DNA from: Candidatus Tiddalikarchaeum anstoanum
GTDB taxonomy: Archaea; Nanobdellota; Nanobdellia; Tiddalikarchaeales; Tiddalikarchaeaceae
Direction: 5' to 3'
Length of the DNA stretch: 62,639 nt
NCBI GenBank assembly: GCA_902385255.1
Contig: CABMEV010000008.1
Coordinates: 1 to 62,639 of the forward strand
In this document: piece after piece, positions 8,494 through 16,166 of the stretch
How positions within the stretch are numbered: the first letter of the stretch is position 1
How the letters are laid out: the number at the start of each line of letters is the position of its first letter
Position numbers and translations under genes: made by a program
The notes under the pieces: model-generated
What the model was told of the DNA's origin: nothing
Database searches by the model: none
What the model saw: the letters and a program-made list of their open reading frames with translations, nothing else

Positions 8494-9372
8494 CTATTCT
8501 GCTCCGAAGAATGATATGGCAATGAGCGAGCCTTCGGATTCGTATCTCTTGTCTTGTTTAGCCATATGGTTGCAGAACTCGTCCAAGCTTATGAGCCCGT
8601 AAGTTAATATATGATGTATGAAGCTTGAAGAGTACACTATATCTTCCATGCCGTGTGAATAGAAGAAGACATAATCGCCGTATGATAATTCAACCTTTCC
8701 TGTTTTTAAAAAACGCATCACGTTCTGTTCGCCTGTGAAAGCCCCGTATGATAATAATCTTCCATTTATTACGTTTCGTGGATTATTCCTGAACCTGCTT
8801 CTTACAAGTTTTCTGCACTCTCTAAGTTTCCAGTCGAATTTTATTGACTCTAAGTATTGTTTTATGTTTTTCATGTCATTGTTAGTCCTGAATTTTAAGC
8901 TGCCATTCTTGTCATAAACGCATACTCCGCAGTCGCAAATATAACTCCAGTATAATGTATTATTCTGTATTACTCCTCCTGATGCTTCGCAGCCCCAGTA
9001 ATCATTCGCCAAATAATCCATGTTTTTCAAATTCTTCTTGTTTAATATCTTAATCTCATCATTGCAGTGCTGAAATGTATCCCGGAGTATTCTCTCATTA
9101 ACATCAAGTTTGCCGTCCAAGTAATATACGAAAGCGTTGCAGAAGACGTCTGCTGCAATTTTGGCAGGACTAGGTTTAGGGTAGTATAATTTCATATCTT
9201 TGTAATAGTCTATGCTGTTAAAATCAGGTATCACATTGCCATTCACTAAGTCCCGGGTGATGCCGTCTGCCACGCACATAATCATATTCTTCTTATTTCT
9301 CCAGTACCTGAATGCGTCTTCAACAGGTATTTCATGCTGGCCTAACTTGCATTTAGAAAAAGAAATGATCAT
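8494..9372 (-). CDS. PP2C-like protein phosphatase, 292 aa
   Basis: The layout matches PPM/PP2C phosphatases, which use two metals bound by Asp residues to remove phosphate from Ser/Thr. Visible are VEDAFRYW (ED motif) then MCVADGITRD (the DG motif) near residues 18-42, SGGVIQNNTLYWSYICDCGV (the core strand pair with the GD-like turn), GDYVFFYSHGMEDIV (like GDxLLLxSDGL, with SHG replacing SDG) and a final SEGSLIAISF like DNxTxVVV. Replacement of the SDG Asp by His makes activity uncertain. An inserted Cys-rich stretch (CDCGVCV) is unusual. It is transcribed toward htpX. Confidence 0.65.
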   Translation of the reverse strand: MIISFSKCKLGQHEIPVEDAFRYWRNKKNMIMCVADGITRDLVNGNVIPDFNSIDYYKDMKLYYPKPSPAKIAADVFCNAFVYYLDGKLDVNERILRDTFQHCNDEIKILNKKNLKNMDYLANDYWGCEASGGVIQNNTLYWSYICDCGVCVYDKNGSLKFRTNNDMKNIKQYLESIKFDWKLRECRKLVRSRFRNNPRNVINGRLLSYGAFTGEQNVMRFLKTGKVELSYGDYVFFYSHGMEDIVYSSSFIHHILTYGLISLDEFCNHMAKQDKRYESEGSLIAISFFGAE

Positions 9373-9425
9373 TTCAAATACAAGTAATACCTCTATTTTT
9401 AAACTTTAACTCATAAACCGATATA

Positions 9426-10325
9426 TTATTGTTTTATGATGCTGGCAAGGATGGAGTTAACGCTGACCTTGCTGGCTTCGGTTTTTACTGAGTCTGTAGT
9501 GGCAATGAAAACGCCAAGCTGTTTCAGGGCGTTTAATGAGTCGTTAAAGAAGAACCCATGTGTTGCACAAACAGTTATATCCTTATTTTTTAATTCCTTA
9601 ACTGCTGATAATATGGTTTTCCCGCTGCCTATTATGTCATCAATTATCAGGACTTTATTATTCTTAATCTCGGCTTTCAGCTTCGCTGTTATTTCATAGT
9701 CTTTGACGCTGCTTTCGCACCTGCATTTTTGGGCGGGAAGTTTGCATTTCCTGCATGTTTTCTTCTTGTCAAACACTACTTTTCCGCCGACCAATTCTAA
9801 TAATTCATCGCTTCCCTCATCAGGACCTACAATTTCAACATCGCCTTTTTTCTGCCTGACATAATTTACTAATTCCTTTGCGGCGCTGACATTAGTCCAC
9901 TCCAAGTTGAACATGTTAAAGTTTCCAGGCTGCCTGTGAAAATGAGAATCTACAGTTATAACTTTATTTATGCCTGCGCATTTTAACAGTTTGGCAACAG
10001 TTTTTAGCGAAAAACACTCTGTTGGAAACCATTTCTTATCCTGCCTGGAGTAAGCAAACCATGGAGCAATTAATGTAATATTATTAATCTTCTCTTTCAA
10101 TAAGTCGCTAATCAGTAATATTTCAAACAGTGCCTCAGTAGGAGCAGGATACGTTGATTGGTAAATGAAAACTTCTCCTGCTTCATCTATATTCTTATCA
10201 AGGTGGATGTGCATTTCACCATCAGGAAAATATCTTTTAACGCTTTTGACAAAAGAATAATTTGTTATCTTCGCCAAATCTTCTGCTTCAGTGCAGGAAT
10301 TAGAGCAGCCTATGATTGTTTTCAT
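9426..10325 (-). CDS. prs: ribose-phosphate pyrophosphokinase (PRPP synthetase), 299 aa
   Basis: Makes PRPP from ribose 5-phosphate and ATP for purine, pyrimidine and His/Trp synthesis. It shows FPDGEMHI, WFAYSRQDK (the SRQD loop), a TVDSHFHRQPG segment like TVDLHA, VGPDEG, and the PRPP-binding loop VLIIDDIIGSGKTI. Where other enzymes have the short KRR flexible loop, this protein has an insertion with four cysteines, KKTCRKCKLPAQKCRC (C-x2-C-x6-C-x-C), likely a small zinc knuckle. Length is near the archaeal norm. The gene lies 25 bases after the upstream rsuA-like gene, probably in one operon. Confidence 0.93.
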   Translation of the reverse strand: MKTIIGCSNSCTEAEDLAKITNYSFVKSVKRYFPDGEMHIHLDKNIDEAGEVFIYQSTYPAPTEALFEILLISDLLKEKINNITLIAPWFAYSRQDKKWFPTECFSLKTVAKLLKCAGINKVITVDSHFHRQPGNFNMFNLEWTNVSAAKELVNYVRQKKGDVEIVGPDEGSDELLELVGGKVVFDKKKTCRKCKLPAQKCRCESSVKDYEITAKLKAEIKNNKVLIIDDIIGSGKTILSAVKELKNKDITVCATHGFFFNDSLNALKQLGVFIATTDSVKTEASKVSVNSILASIIKQ

Positions 10326-10350
10326 TTTCTTTTTTTAAAAAGCGAAGGGG

Positions 10351-11127
10351 TTATTTAATATTTTTTATGCCTAATTTTTCAATAATAAAATCTTTATCAA
10401 CCAGTTTATATTCCCCTTCATTGATGTCTAATTTGTCAATATACAGGCTGCCTATTGCAACTCTCTCCAGGCTTAAGACGTTGTTATTGACAGCTTCAAA
10501 TATCCGTTTTACCTCCCTTTTTTTGCCTTCTGAAATTGTAATAAACACTTGGTTATTAGGCAATACTTCAATTTTGCACTTCTTTGTTTTATAAGGAATA
10601 ATCCGCCCTTCCTCCTCAAGTTTGATTGTGACTCCTTCAGTTATCCTCCGAATATCATCGCGCGAGAGTGGTTTATCCAGGAATACTTTATATTTCTTTG
10701 TTATATTATTATCCGGATTCGTGATTGTATTAACCAAGTCTCCGTCGTTTGTTATTATTAATAATCCAGTCGTATTCTCGTCAAGCCTCCCTGCGCATAC
10801 GAGTGTCTTCTTTGTTCTAAAATCAATGTCAGTTAATAGTTCGAAAACGCTTTTTTTGCCGAAATTCTTCTCCTCTTCTGATAACTTAGTTGCTGACAAG
10901 TAGCCTCTCGGCTTGTTCATGACTACGTACACATCTTTTCTGAAAGGTTTAATCAGTTTCCCGTTATAGTACACGTTCTTCTTTTTCGGATTGAACTGGT
11001 AGCTTGGTGATTTGACTAATTCGTTGCCGCTTAAGGTAATGCTGCCTTCTATTAATGCATCATTAACTTCTTTCTTGCTTTTAAAAAAGCCAGACCTTGA
11101 CAGGAATTGGCGGATGCGGAGTTTCAT
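10351..11127 (-). CDS. RsuA/RluB-family pseudouridine synthase, 258 aa
   Basis: Converts uridine to pseudouridine in rRNA. The N-terminus is an S4-like RNA-binding domain (residues 1-60). The catalytic domain begins at VYVVMNKPRGYLSA and holds the active-site motif GRLDENTTGLLIITNDGD, whose Asp is the nucleophile. ISEGKKREVKRIFEAVNNNV and LERVAIG are further RsuA/RluB signatures. This family is mainly bacterial, and archaea usually use other pseudouridine synthases, so transfer from bacteria is inferred. Probably co-transcribed with the PRPP synthetase gene downstream. Confidence 0.9.
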   Translation of the reverse strand: MKLRIRQFLSRSGFFKSKKEVNDALIEGSITLSGNELVKSPSYQFNPKKKNVYYNGKLIKPFRKDVYVVMNKPRGYLSATKLSEEEKNFGKKSVFELLTDIDFRTKKTLVCAGRLDENTTGLLIITNDGDLVNTITNPDNNITKKYKVFLDKPLSRDDIRRITEGVTIKLEEEGRIIPYKTKKCKIEVLPNNQVFITISEGKKREVKRIFEAVNNNVLSLERVAIGSLYIDKLDINEGEYKLVDKDFIIEKLGIKNIK

Positions 11128-11217
11128 AGTTTTAAAATAACCTCAGGTATTTTTAAATAGATTTTTCTAACAAGTAAACAAACTTAATAAGTCAAAGATT
11201 CCTTTTTAGAGAAAAAT

Positions 11218-12048
11218 ATGGATAATGTATACGTCTTGGACAATCAGGATTTAGTGGAGAAGATTAAGAGGATTAAAAATGCAGGTGCAGACAAGCTTCA
11301 CATAGTGGCTGATTTTGACAAAACTCTGACTAAGTTTTTGATAAACGGGAGGCAGATTCCTTCAGTCATATCATTAATACGGGAAGGCGGCTATTTGACG
11401 AATGATTATCCAAGAAAGGCTTATGCCCTTTATGATAAATACCACCCTGTTGAATTAGATGACACTATAAGCATTAAGGATAAGAATGAAAAAATGCTGG
11501 AGTGGTGGAGAACTCATGAAAAATTACTGGTTGAGTCAGGGATGAACAAGAGTGTCATAGATGATATTATCAAAAAATATCCTGATATCTTAAGGGTTGG
11601 CGCGGATGAATTCTTCAACTTATTGCACAGACATAAAATACCCTTACTCATATTCTCTTCAGGGGTTGGCAACATAATTGAAGGGTACATTAAAAAAGAT
11701 TATGACAACATACACATCTTATCTAACACTTTTAATTTTGACAAGAAAGGGTACGCAACGGGTTATAAGGAGGATATAATACATGTCTTTAACAAGTCGG
11801 AGACTGCAATAAAGAATGAGAAGTACTTAAAAGCTATTTTCGGCAGGAGGAATATAATACTTTTAGGCGATTCTTTGGGAGACTTAGGTATGGTTAAAGG
11901 GATAAAATATGATACTTTAATATCGATAGGTTTTCTTAATGAGGAGATTGATAAAAAGCTTAGTATTTACATGAAGAATTTTGATGTTGTTATTACAAAT
12001 GACGGAGATATGGGTTATGCTAATAAATTAATTGAAGAATTAGTGTGA
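11218..12048 (+). CDS. cytosolic 5'-nucleotidase III-like (UMPH-1) HAD phosphatase, 276 aa
   Basis: HAD-superfamily enzyme expected to remove phosphate from pyrimidine nucleoside monophosphates. Motif I is VADFDKTLT (about residues 31-39), with the two catalytic Asp. Motif II is IFSSGVGN and motif III/IV is LLGDSLGDLGM. The long cap insert with DKYHPVELD and WWRTHEKLLVESGM is diagnostic of the UMPH-1/cN-III family rather than other HADs. That family is best known from eukaryotes. A TATA-like AACTTAATAAG lies about 30 bases upstream. It could supply nucleosides for salvage alongside the pyr genes of this window. Confidence 0.88.
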   Translation: MDNVYVLDNQDLVEKIKRIKNAGADKLHIVADFDKTLTKFLINGRQIPSVISLIREGGYLTNDYPRKAYALYDKYHPVELDDTISIKDKNEKMLEWWRTHEKLLVESGMNKSVIDDIIKKYPDILRVGADEFFNLLHRHKIPLLIFSSGVGNIIEGYIKKDYDNIHILSNTFNFDKKGYATGYKEDIIHVFNKSETAIKNEKYLKAIFGRRNIILLGDSLGDLGMVKGIKYDTLISIGFLNEEIDKKLSIYMKNFDVVITNDGDMGYANKLIEELV

Positions 12049-12083
12049 AAAGATTAATAAGCATAAAAATCCCTGTTTTCTTT

Positions 12084-12394
12084 GTTGTGGTTAGAAGTTT
12101 CGCAATCAACGCTGCAAGAAAATGCAGTGAGGAACTTCTGCTCACTGAAACTGCGCGCTAAAGACGGCATAATCGCCGTCTTTACTAATCCGTTAACAGC
12201 AGAAAAAATCCCTCAATGTTTCGTGAACGATGAAGACTTTAAGTTCGAGGTTGAATTAGTGAGGTTGGAAAAGATTAATGGAGCGTTTTGAGGTGCAAGC
12301 ACTACTTTGTGCGCTTAGTATAATATTGCGACCGTTCAACCCTTGCAAGTAATAGGGGAATGGTACAGAAAGCAGGGTATTCTCTAACCACAAC
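12084..12394 (+). ncRNA. rnpB: RNase P RNA
   Basis: Catalytic RNA that trims tRNA 5' leaders. The two ends form an 11-bp P1 helix: GTTGTGGTTAG at 12084-12094 pairs perfectly with CTAACCACAAC at 12384-12394. Inside are matches to the universal conserved regions: GTGAGGAACTTC near 12127 (CR-I, usual GAGGAAAGTCC), TTAACAGCAGAAAAAATCC near 12195 (CR-II/III), GCAAGTAATAGGGGA near 12345 (GCAAG..AAATAGGGG) and TACAGAAAGCAGGG near 12364 (CR-V, usual ACAGAAnnnGGCUUA). A T-run follows at once. A 69-residue reading frame inside it is spurious. About 311 nt, in the archaeal range. Confidence 0.9.
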
Positions 12395-12426
12395 CTTTTT
12401 ATACTCTAATATGCACTTTTTCTTTC

Positions 12427-12624
12427 ATGCCAATATGTGACATGTGTTCAACAGAAGTTGAAGACATCTTCGAATGCAAAGAGTGCGGCATGCAGTGCTG
12501 CGAATTTTGCGGGGATAAGGATAAGAAATTATGCGATGTCTGCAAGCAGCATTCCAAAGGCGGAAGCAGCGAAGATGAAAATGAAGAGTTTGAAGAAGAA
12601 TCTGAAGATGAAGAAGAGTACTAA
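12427..12624 (+). CDS. small Cys-rich zinc-binding protein with acidic tail, 65 aa
   Basis: Contains repeated Cys pairs in the first 42 residues: CDMC, CKEC, CCEFC and CDVC, suited to bind two zinc ions in a cross-brace or double-ribbon fold. The last 20 residues are almost all Glu, Asp and Ser. No named family recognised; similar small archaeal zinc-ribbon proteins bind protein or nucleic acid partners. It begins 32 bases after the RNase P RNA and stops 3 bases before secG, so co-expression with secG is likely. Confidence 0.75.
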   Translation: MPICDMCSTEVEDIFECKECGMQCCEFCGDKDKKLCDVCKQHSKGGSSEDENEEFEEESEDEEEY

Positions 12625-12627
12625 AAA

Positions 12628-12789
12628 ATGAAAAACAACAAATTACCTGCAAGTGCAGGCGGAATAGTGCAGTATTATGATGAAGCAACAAGCAAAGTGA
12701 ATATTTCGCCAAAACAATTAGTATTCGTAAGCATATTCTTTGTCATACTCATCTTAATTCTAAAATGGACTAACTTATTCGGATTATAA
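12628..12789 (+). CDS. secG: preprotein translocase subunit SecG / Sec61-beta, 53 aa
   Basis: The smallest subunit of the archaeal SecYE-beta channel. The translation has a short polar N-terminus, the family hallmark SAGGIVQYYDEA at residues 9-20 (compare archaeal SAGLxRYFDEE), KVNISPKQ just before the membrane, and a single C-terminal span (about 31-45). The length of 53 residues is normal for the family. It lies 3 bases after the small zinc protein gene. This is tail-anchored, with the N-terminus in the cytoplasm. Confidence 0.93.
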   Translation: MKNNKLPASAGGIVQYYDEATSKVNISPKQLVFVSIFFVILILILKWTNLFGL

Positions 12790-12834
12790 AAAAATAAAAA
12801 ATATTTTTAAAAGCATACGGATTAGTTTTTCTCA

Positions 12835-14157
12835 ATGAATTTTTTTGATGCATTATTCGATGCAAAAATAGTTGCAGTAATAGGCGCCAGCAATAAGAAA
12901 GGAAAAGTAGGCACAACCGTATTTAACAACTTGTTAAGAAGCGGGGTTAATGTAATACCTGTTAATATTAACACTAAATGGATTGGCGTGCATAAATCTT
13001 ATGAGAAAATAACTGATTATCAGGGAGTAATAGACCTCGCTATTATATGCATTCCTGCACAATTCGTCCCAAGAACAGTCGAGGAGTGCGGCCATAAAGG
13101 CATACACTCAGTCATAATTATAAGTTCAGGATTTGCAGAGGTGGGCAATAAAGAATTAAATGACGAATTAGAACGCGTATGCAAAACTAATAATGTTGAA
13201 GTTCTAGGTCCTAACTGCCTTGGCGTTATAAACTGCAAGAATAAGTTAAACGCGAGCTTTTTCAAAAAAGTCCCGAAGTATGACACTACAGCGTTTATTT
13301 CACAATCAGGAGCTCTTGGAACCGCAGTGCTCGATAAGGCATTGTTGAAAAACGAGGGTTTTTCCAAATTCATAAGCGTCGGCAATATGTTAAACACCCA
13401 GTTTCACGAAATCATCGAATACTTAAACCAGGATCCTGAGACAGAAGTAATATGCATGTATGTTGAATCATTAAAGAAAGGCAGGGACTTTATCAGGGTT
13501 GTAAAACACACGAAAAAGCCTTTAATAATTTTAAAAGCAGGTAGGAGCGAGAGCGGTGCAAAAGCTGCATCAAGCCATACTGGAAGCTTGGCAGGAAGCA
13601 GCAAAGTATACGACGGCATATTCAAGCAGTTTAACATATTATCAGTTAATACGCTGGATGAATTGTTCTCACTGGCTAAGATGATTAAGACAGCAAAAAA
13701 GCCTGAGTCTAAAAACGTCTGCATAGTCACGAATGCAGGAGGGCCAGGGGTATTGGCAAGCGATGCCTGTGAAAACTTCGGATTAACTATTGCAGCACTG
13801 CCTGAGAACCTGAAAGCGAAGCTCAACGAGAAACTGCCTTCAAACTGGAGCCATAATAATCCCATAGATGTGATAGGTGACGCGATGAGCGACAGGTATA
13901 TTGAAGTGTTCAAAAACGTCAGCAATAAAGATTTCTACAGCATACTCCTTTGCATATTAACACCTCAGGATATGACAGAGCCTGAACAGACAGCGAACGC
14001 AATCATACACTTTGAGAAAGAAAACAAGGATAAAAGCGTATTCACATGCTTCATGGGAGGGGAACGCTTAATAGAGGCGAAAAAAATATTGGAGCAGAAT
14101 AATATAATAAATTTTGAAGAACCTTACGATTTTGCAAGAATAGTCTCGAAACTTTAA
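12835..14157 (+). CDS. acdA: acyl-CoA synthetase (ADP-forming) alpha subunit, 440 aa
   Basis: With the beta subunit, converts acetyl- or acyl-CoA plus ADP and phosphate to acid, CoA and ATP, the main archaeal substrate-level phosphorylation step in fermentation. A CoA-binding domain at residues 1-130 opens with VAVIGASNKKGKVG; the ligase domains include GPNCLGVIN, FISQSGALGTA and the phosphohistidine loop AASSHTGSLAGS, whose His carries the phosphate. THE NAGGPGV turn is also present. Length is normal for a separate alpha subunit. The beta partner is at 15368-15982 on the opposite strand, not adjacent. Substrate range cannot be told. Confidence 0.94.
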   Translation: MNFFDALFDAKIVAVIGASNKKGKVGTTVFNNLLRSGVNVIPVNINTKWIGVHKSYEKITDYQGVIDLAIICIPAQFVPRTVEECGHKGIHSVIIISSGFAEVGNKELNDELERVCKTNNVEVLGPNCLGVINCKNKLNASFFKKVPKYDTTAFISQSGALGTAVLDKALLKNEGFSKFISVGNMLNTQFHEIIEYLNQDPETEVICMYVESLKKGRDFIRVVKHTKKPLIILKAGRSESGAKAASSHTGSLAGSSKVYDGIFKQFNILSVNTLDELFSLAKMIKTAKKPESKNVCIVTNAGGPGVLASDACENFGLTIAALPENLKAKLNEKLPSNWSHNNPIDVIGDAMSDRYIEVFKNVSNKDFYSILLCILTPQDMTEPEQTANAIIHFEKENKDKSVFTCFMGGERLIEAKKILEQNNIINFEEPYDFARIVSKL

Positions 14158-14216
14158 AAGAAATGCGTCGCTGCATGCCGAATAATAAGATTTTAAAAGA
14201 TTTGAAAAATCAATAA

Positions 14217-15362
14217 ATGTTATTCATGAAATTCAGATTTAGCTATATAGTATTAATCATCATGCTCTTAAGCCTGTTCGTTAACGGCATGGATTTAACG
14301 CACCACCTTCATAATTCATGGCTTTACAACCAGATGATTGAAAAATTAGACTTCTTAGGCACCGACCCTTACTTTCAAAGCCAGATAACTTACGCTTACG
14401 GAGTTCCTGCTTATTTATTATCAGGCCTCCTTTGGTCAATATTCAGCATACACACGGTTGACATACTCATGGGTATTTTTCTAGTTATCGAATACGTACT
14501 GCTCATTAAATGGTTTAAAAATGACGACACCTGGATTTGGGCGTTAATGCTTGTAAACTTGTTCTTCACGACTTGGGACTCTTATGTTGCAGCATTCAGT
14601 AACTGCTTATTCTGGATTGCGAGTTACGCTTACTTTAATAAGAAAAACTGGTGGAGTATCCCCCTCCTTATTGCAGCATTCAACCATCCTTTCACATTCG
14701 CAAGCTCATTATTCTTCGCAGTGCACTCACCTGCACTATTAGTTCCGCTTAGTGCAGTAATGACGTACTTTGTCATTGCTGGAAAATTATTCACATCAAA
14801 CATATTCCTCCCTATTTACACAATATTCGTGCTCGTGATTAGGGTAATAATCAATCTTTTGCCGATAATGGTATTATCCAGCAAAGGCAAAATAAAACTG
14901 AATGATATGAAGATTCTTGAAACATTAAGCAAAGTAAAGCTGAAACTGCCGGCATTATTATTAATACTCATACTGGTTGGTTCAACCGAGCTTTTCCTCG
15001 CAATATACGCATTAACTTACCAGCCTCCAAAAAGCATGATAGATATCACTATGTTTGAAGGAATACCTCTTGTAAACGGCACAGTGAGAGCGGTGGATTA
15101 CATATCCCTCCCTAGCGTGTACATCCTCCCTTCATATAATTTCACATTGGAAGCTGGAAGTTTCAGGGAGAATAACCCGCAGCACATGATTAAGATAACA
15201 TGGGCTAACGCTTCAGATTACCTGCATTTTTTAGAGGGGAATAATATCAGCTACGTATTGTTCTGCAAGATGTGCAATCCGCAGAGCAATGAAAGAGAAA
15301 TGCTGAATAGTTTCAACCTGACATGGGAGAATGATTACTACTACTTATACAAGATTAAATAA
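14217..15362 (+). CDS. polytopic membrane protein, 381 aa
   Basis: About eight hydrophobic spans fill residues 8-265 (the first is a signal-anchor at 8-25), followed by a C-terminal soluble domain of about 115 residues. That domain has several N-glycosylation sequons (NGT, NFT, NAS, NIS, NLT) and probably lies outside the cell. This many-span plus outer domain layout recalls GT-C glycosyltransferases, but I see no clear DD/DxD motif in the first loop. An in-frame ATG at 14226 is an alternative start. It is inserted between the two acyl-CoA synthetase genes, convergent with the beta subunit gene. Confidence 0.75.
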   Translation: MLFMKFRFSYIVLIIMLLSLFVNGMDLTHHLHNSWLYNQMIEKLDFLGTDPYFQSQITYAYGVPAYLLSGLLWSIFSIHTVDILMGIFLVIEYVLLIKWFKNDDTWIWALMLVNLFFTTWDSYVAAFSNCLFWIASYAYFNKKNWWSIPLLIAAFNHPFTFASSLFFAVHSPALLVPLSAVMTYFVIAGKLFTSNIFLPIYTIFVLVIRVIINLLPIMVLSSKGKIKLNDMKILETLSKVKLKLPALLLILILVGSTELFLAIYALTYQPPKSMIDITMFEGIPLVNGTVRAVDYISLPSVYILPSYNFTLEAGSFRENNPQHMIKITWANASDYLHFLEGNNISYVLFCKMCNPQSNEREMLNSFNLTWENDYYYLYKIK

Positions 15363-15367
15363 AAATT

Positions 15368-15982
15368 TTATTCCAGGGTCTCCATCCTGGCATCGACTAC
15401 GTAATAATTGCTCTTATCGAATATTATCGGGTTCAAATCCAATGTTTTAATGCGTTCCTTATCTGCAATCTGAGATAACTTCACCAATAACTTCTTTACA
15501 ACTGCCTTATTCACCTTATCAGCGCCCCTGAACCCTTCCAATAACTTCTTAGTTTTCAATTCTTCAATCATCTCTTCAGCATCATCAAGATTTATAGGAC
15601 ACGCCCTGAAGGATACATCCTTTAATAATTCAACAAATACTCCTCCAGCTCCGAGCATTATTATAGGTCCGAAACTGTCATCGTACTGGAGTCCTATAAT
15701 TAATTCCACACCCTTAACCTGCTCCTGTATGACAACACCTTCCCCTAATTTTATTAATCTTTTAAACTCTTCAACAAGCTCATTCTTGCTGTTAATGTTT
15801 AAAACTACACCCTTAACGTCGCTTTTATGGCTGAATTTTTCACTGTTAATCTTCAAAACTACAGGCTTGTTTAACCTGTCAAAAGCGAGATTTAACTCCT
15901 TCAAATTCTTGCATTCGTAAAATCTTGCAATGTTAAAACCCCTCGTTTTCATAAAACGCAGCGAATCAGTGACGCTAAACAT
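15368..15982 (-). CDS. acdB: acyl-CoA synthetase (ADP-forming) beta subunit, 204 aa
   Basis: ATP-grasp subunit that passes phosphate between the alpha-subunit histidine and ADP. Visible are LKINSEKFSHKSDVKGVVL, with the conserved HKSD (the second phosphohistidine), VVIQEQVKGVELIIGLQYD, FGPIIMLGAGGVFVELLKD and a final LDLNPIIF, all standard for this subunit. Length is close to the usual 220-230. It is transcribed toward its alpha partner with a membrane-protein gene between them, an unusual split arrangement. Confidence 0.94.
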   Translation of the reverse strand: MFSVTDSLRFMKTRGFNIARFYECKNLKELNLAFDRLNKPVVLKINSEKFSHKSDVKGVVLNINSKNELVEEFKRLIKLGEGVVIQEQVKGVELIIGLQYDDSFGPIIMLGAGGVFVELLKDVSFRACPINLDDAEEMIEELKTKKLLEGFRGADKVNKAVVKKLLVKLSQIADKERIKTLDLNPIIFDKSNYYVVDARMETLE

Positions 15983-16080
15983 AGACTAATACTGATAACA
16001 TAATAGTTTTTAAAATTATTCCATTTCTTTAATTGAAAACTTTTAAAAAAGTACGATTCTCATTAATTACTTAATATTTT

Positions 16081-16155
16081 GACTCGGTAGCTCAGTTTGG
16101 ATAGAGCGACTGCCTTCTAAGCAGTAGGTCGAGAGTTCAAATCCCTCCCGGGTCG
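16081..16155 (+). tRNA. tRNA-Arg (anticodon TCT)
   Basis: Acceptor GACTCGG pairs with CCGGGTC (one G-U). D-arm GCTC/GAGC; anticodon stem ACTGC/GCAGT with loop CTTCTAA; T-loop TTCAAAT. Discriminator G; CCA is not encoded. The T-stem GAGAG/CCCTC has an A52-C62 mismatch, shared with the tRNA-Arg(CCT) gene at 17474. A coding sequence starts 11 bases downstream. Confidence 0.95.
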
Positions 16156-16159
16156 CTAA
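16140..16159 (+). repeat. direct repeat, copy 1, at tRNA-Arg(TCT) 3' end
   Basis: AATCCCTCCCGGGTCGCTAA spans the last bases of the tRNA and four bases beyond it. It recurs exactly at 17673-17692. A tRNA 3' end repeated downstream is the usual footprint of integration, although duplication and decay of a tandem tRNA is also possible. Confidence 0.7.
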
Positions 16160-16166
16160 AAAGACC

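Noticed and set aside
12082-12291. 69-residue reading frame in front of the zinc protein gene
   Set aside because: It lies wholly inside the RNase P RNA, beginning in the P1 helix; the peptide has no protein-like features.
12425-12712. 95-residue reverse-strand frame across the Cys-rich protein and secG
   Set aside because: Mirror of two convincing plus-strand genes; the Leu/His/Cys-rich peptide is a shadow.
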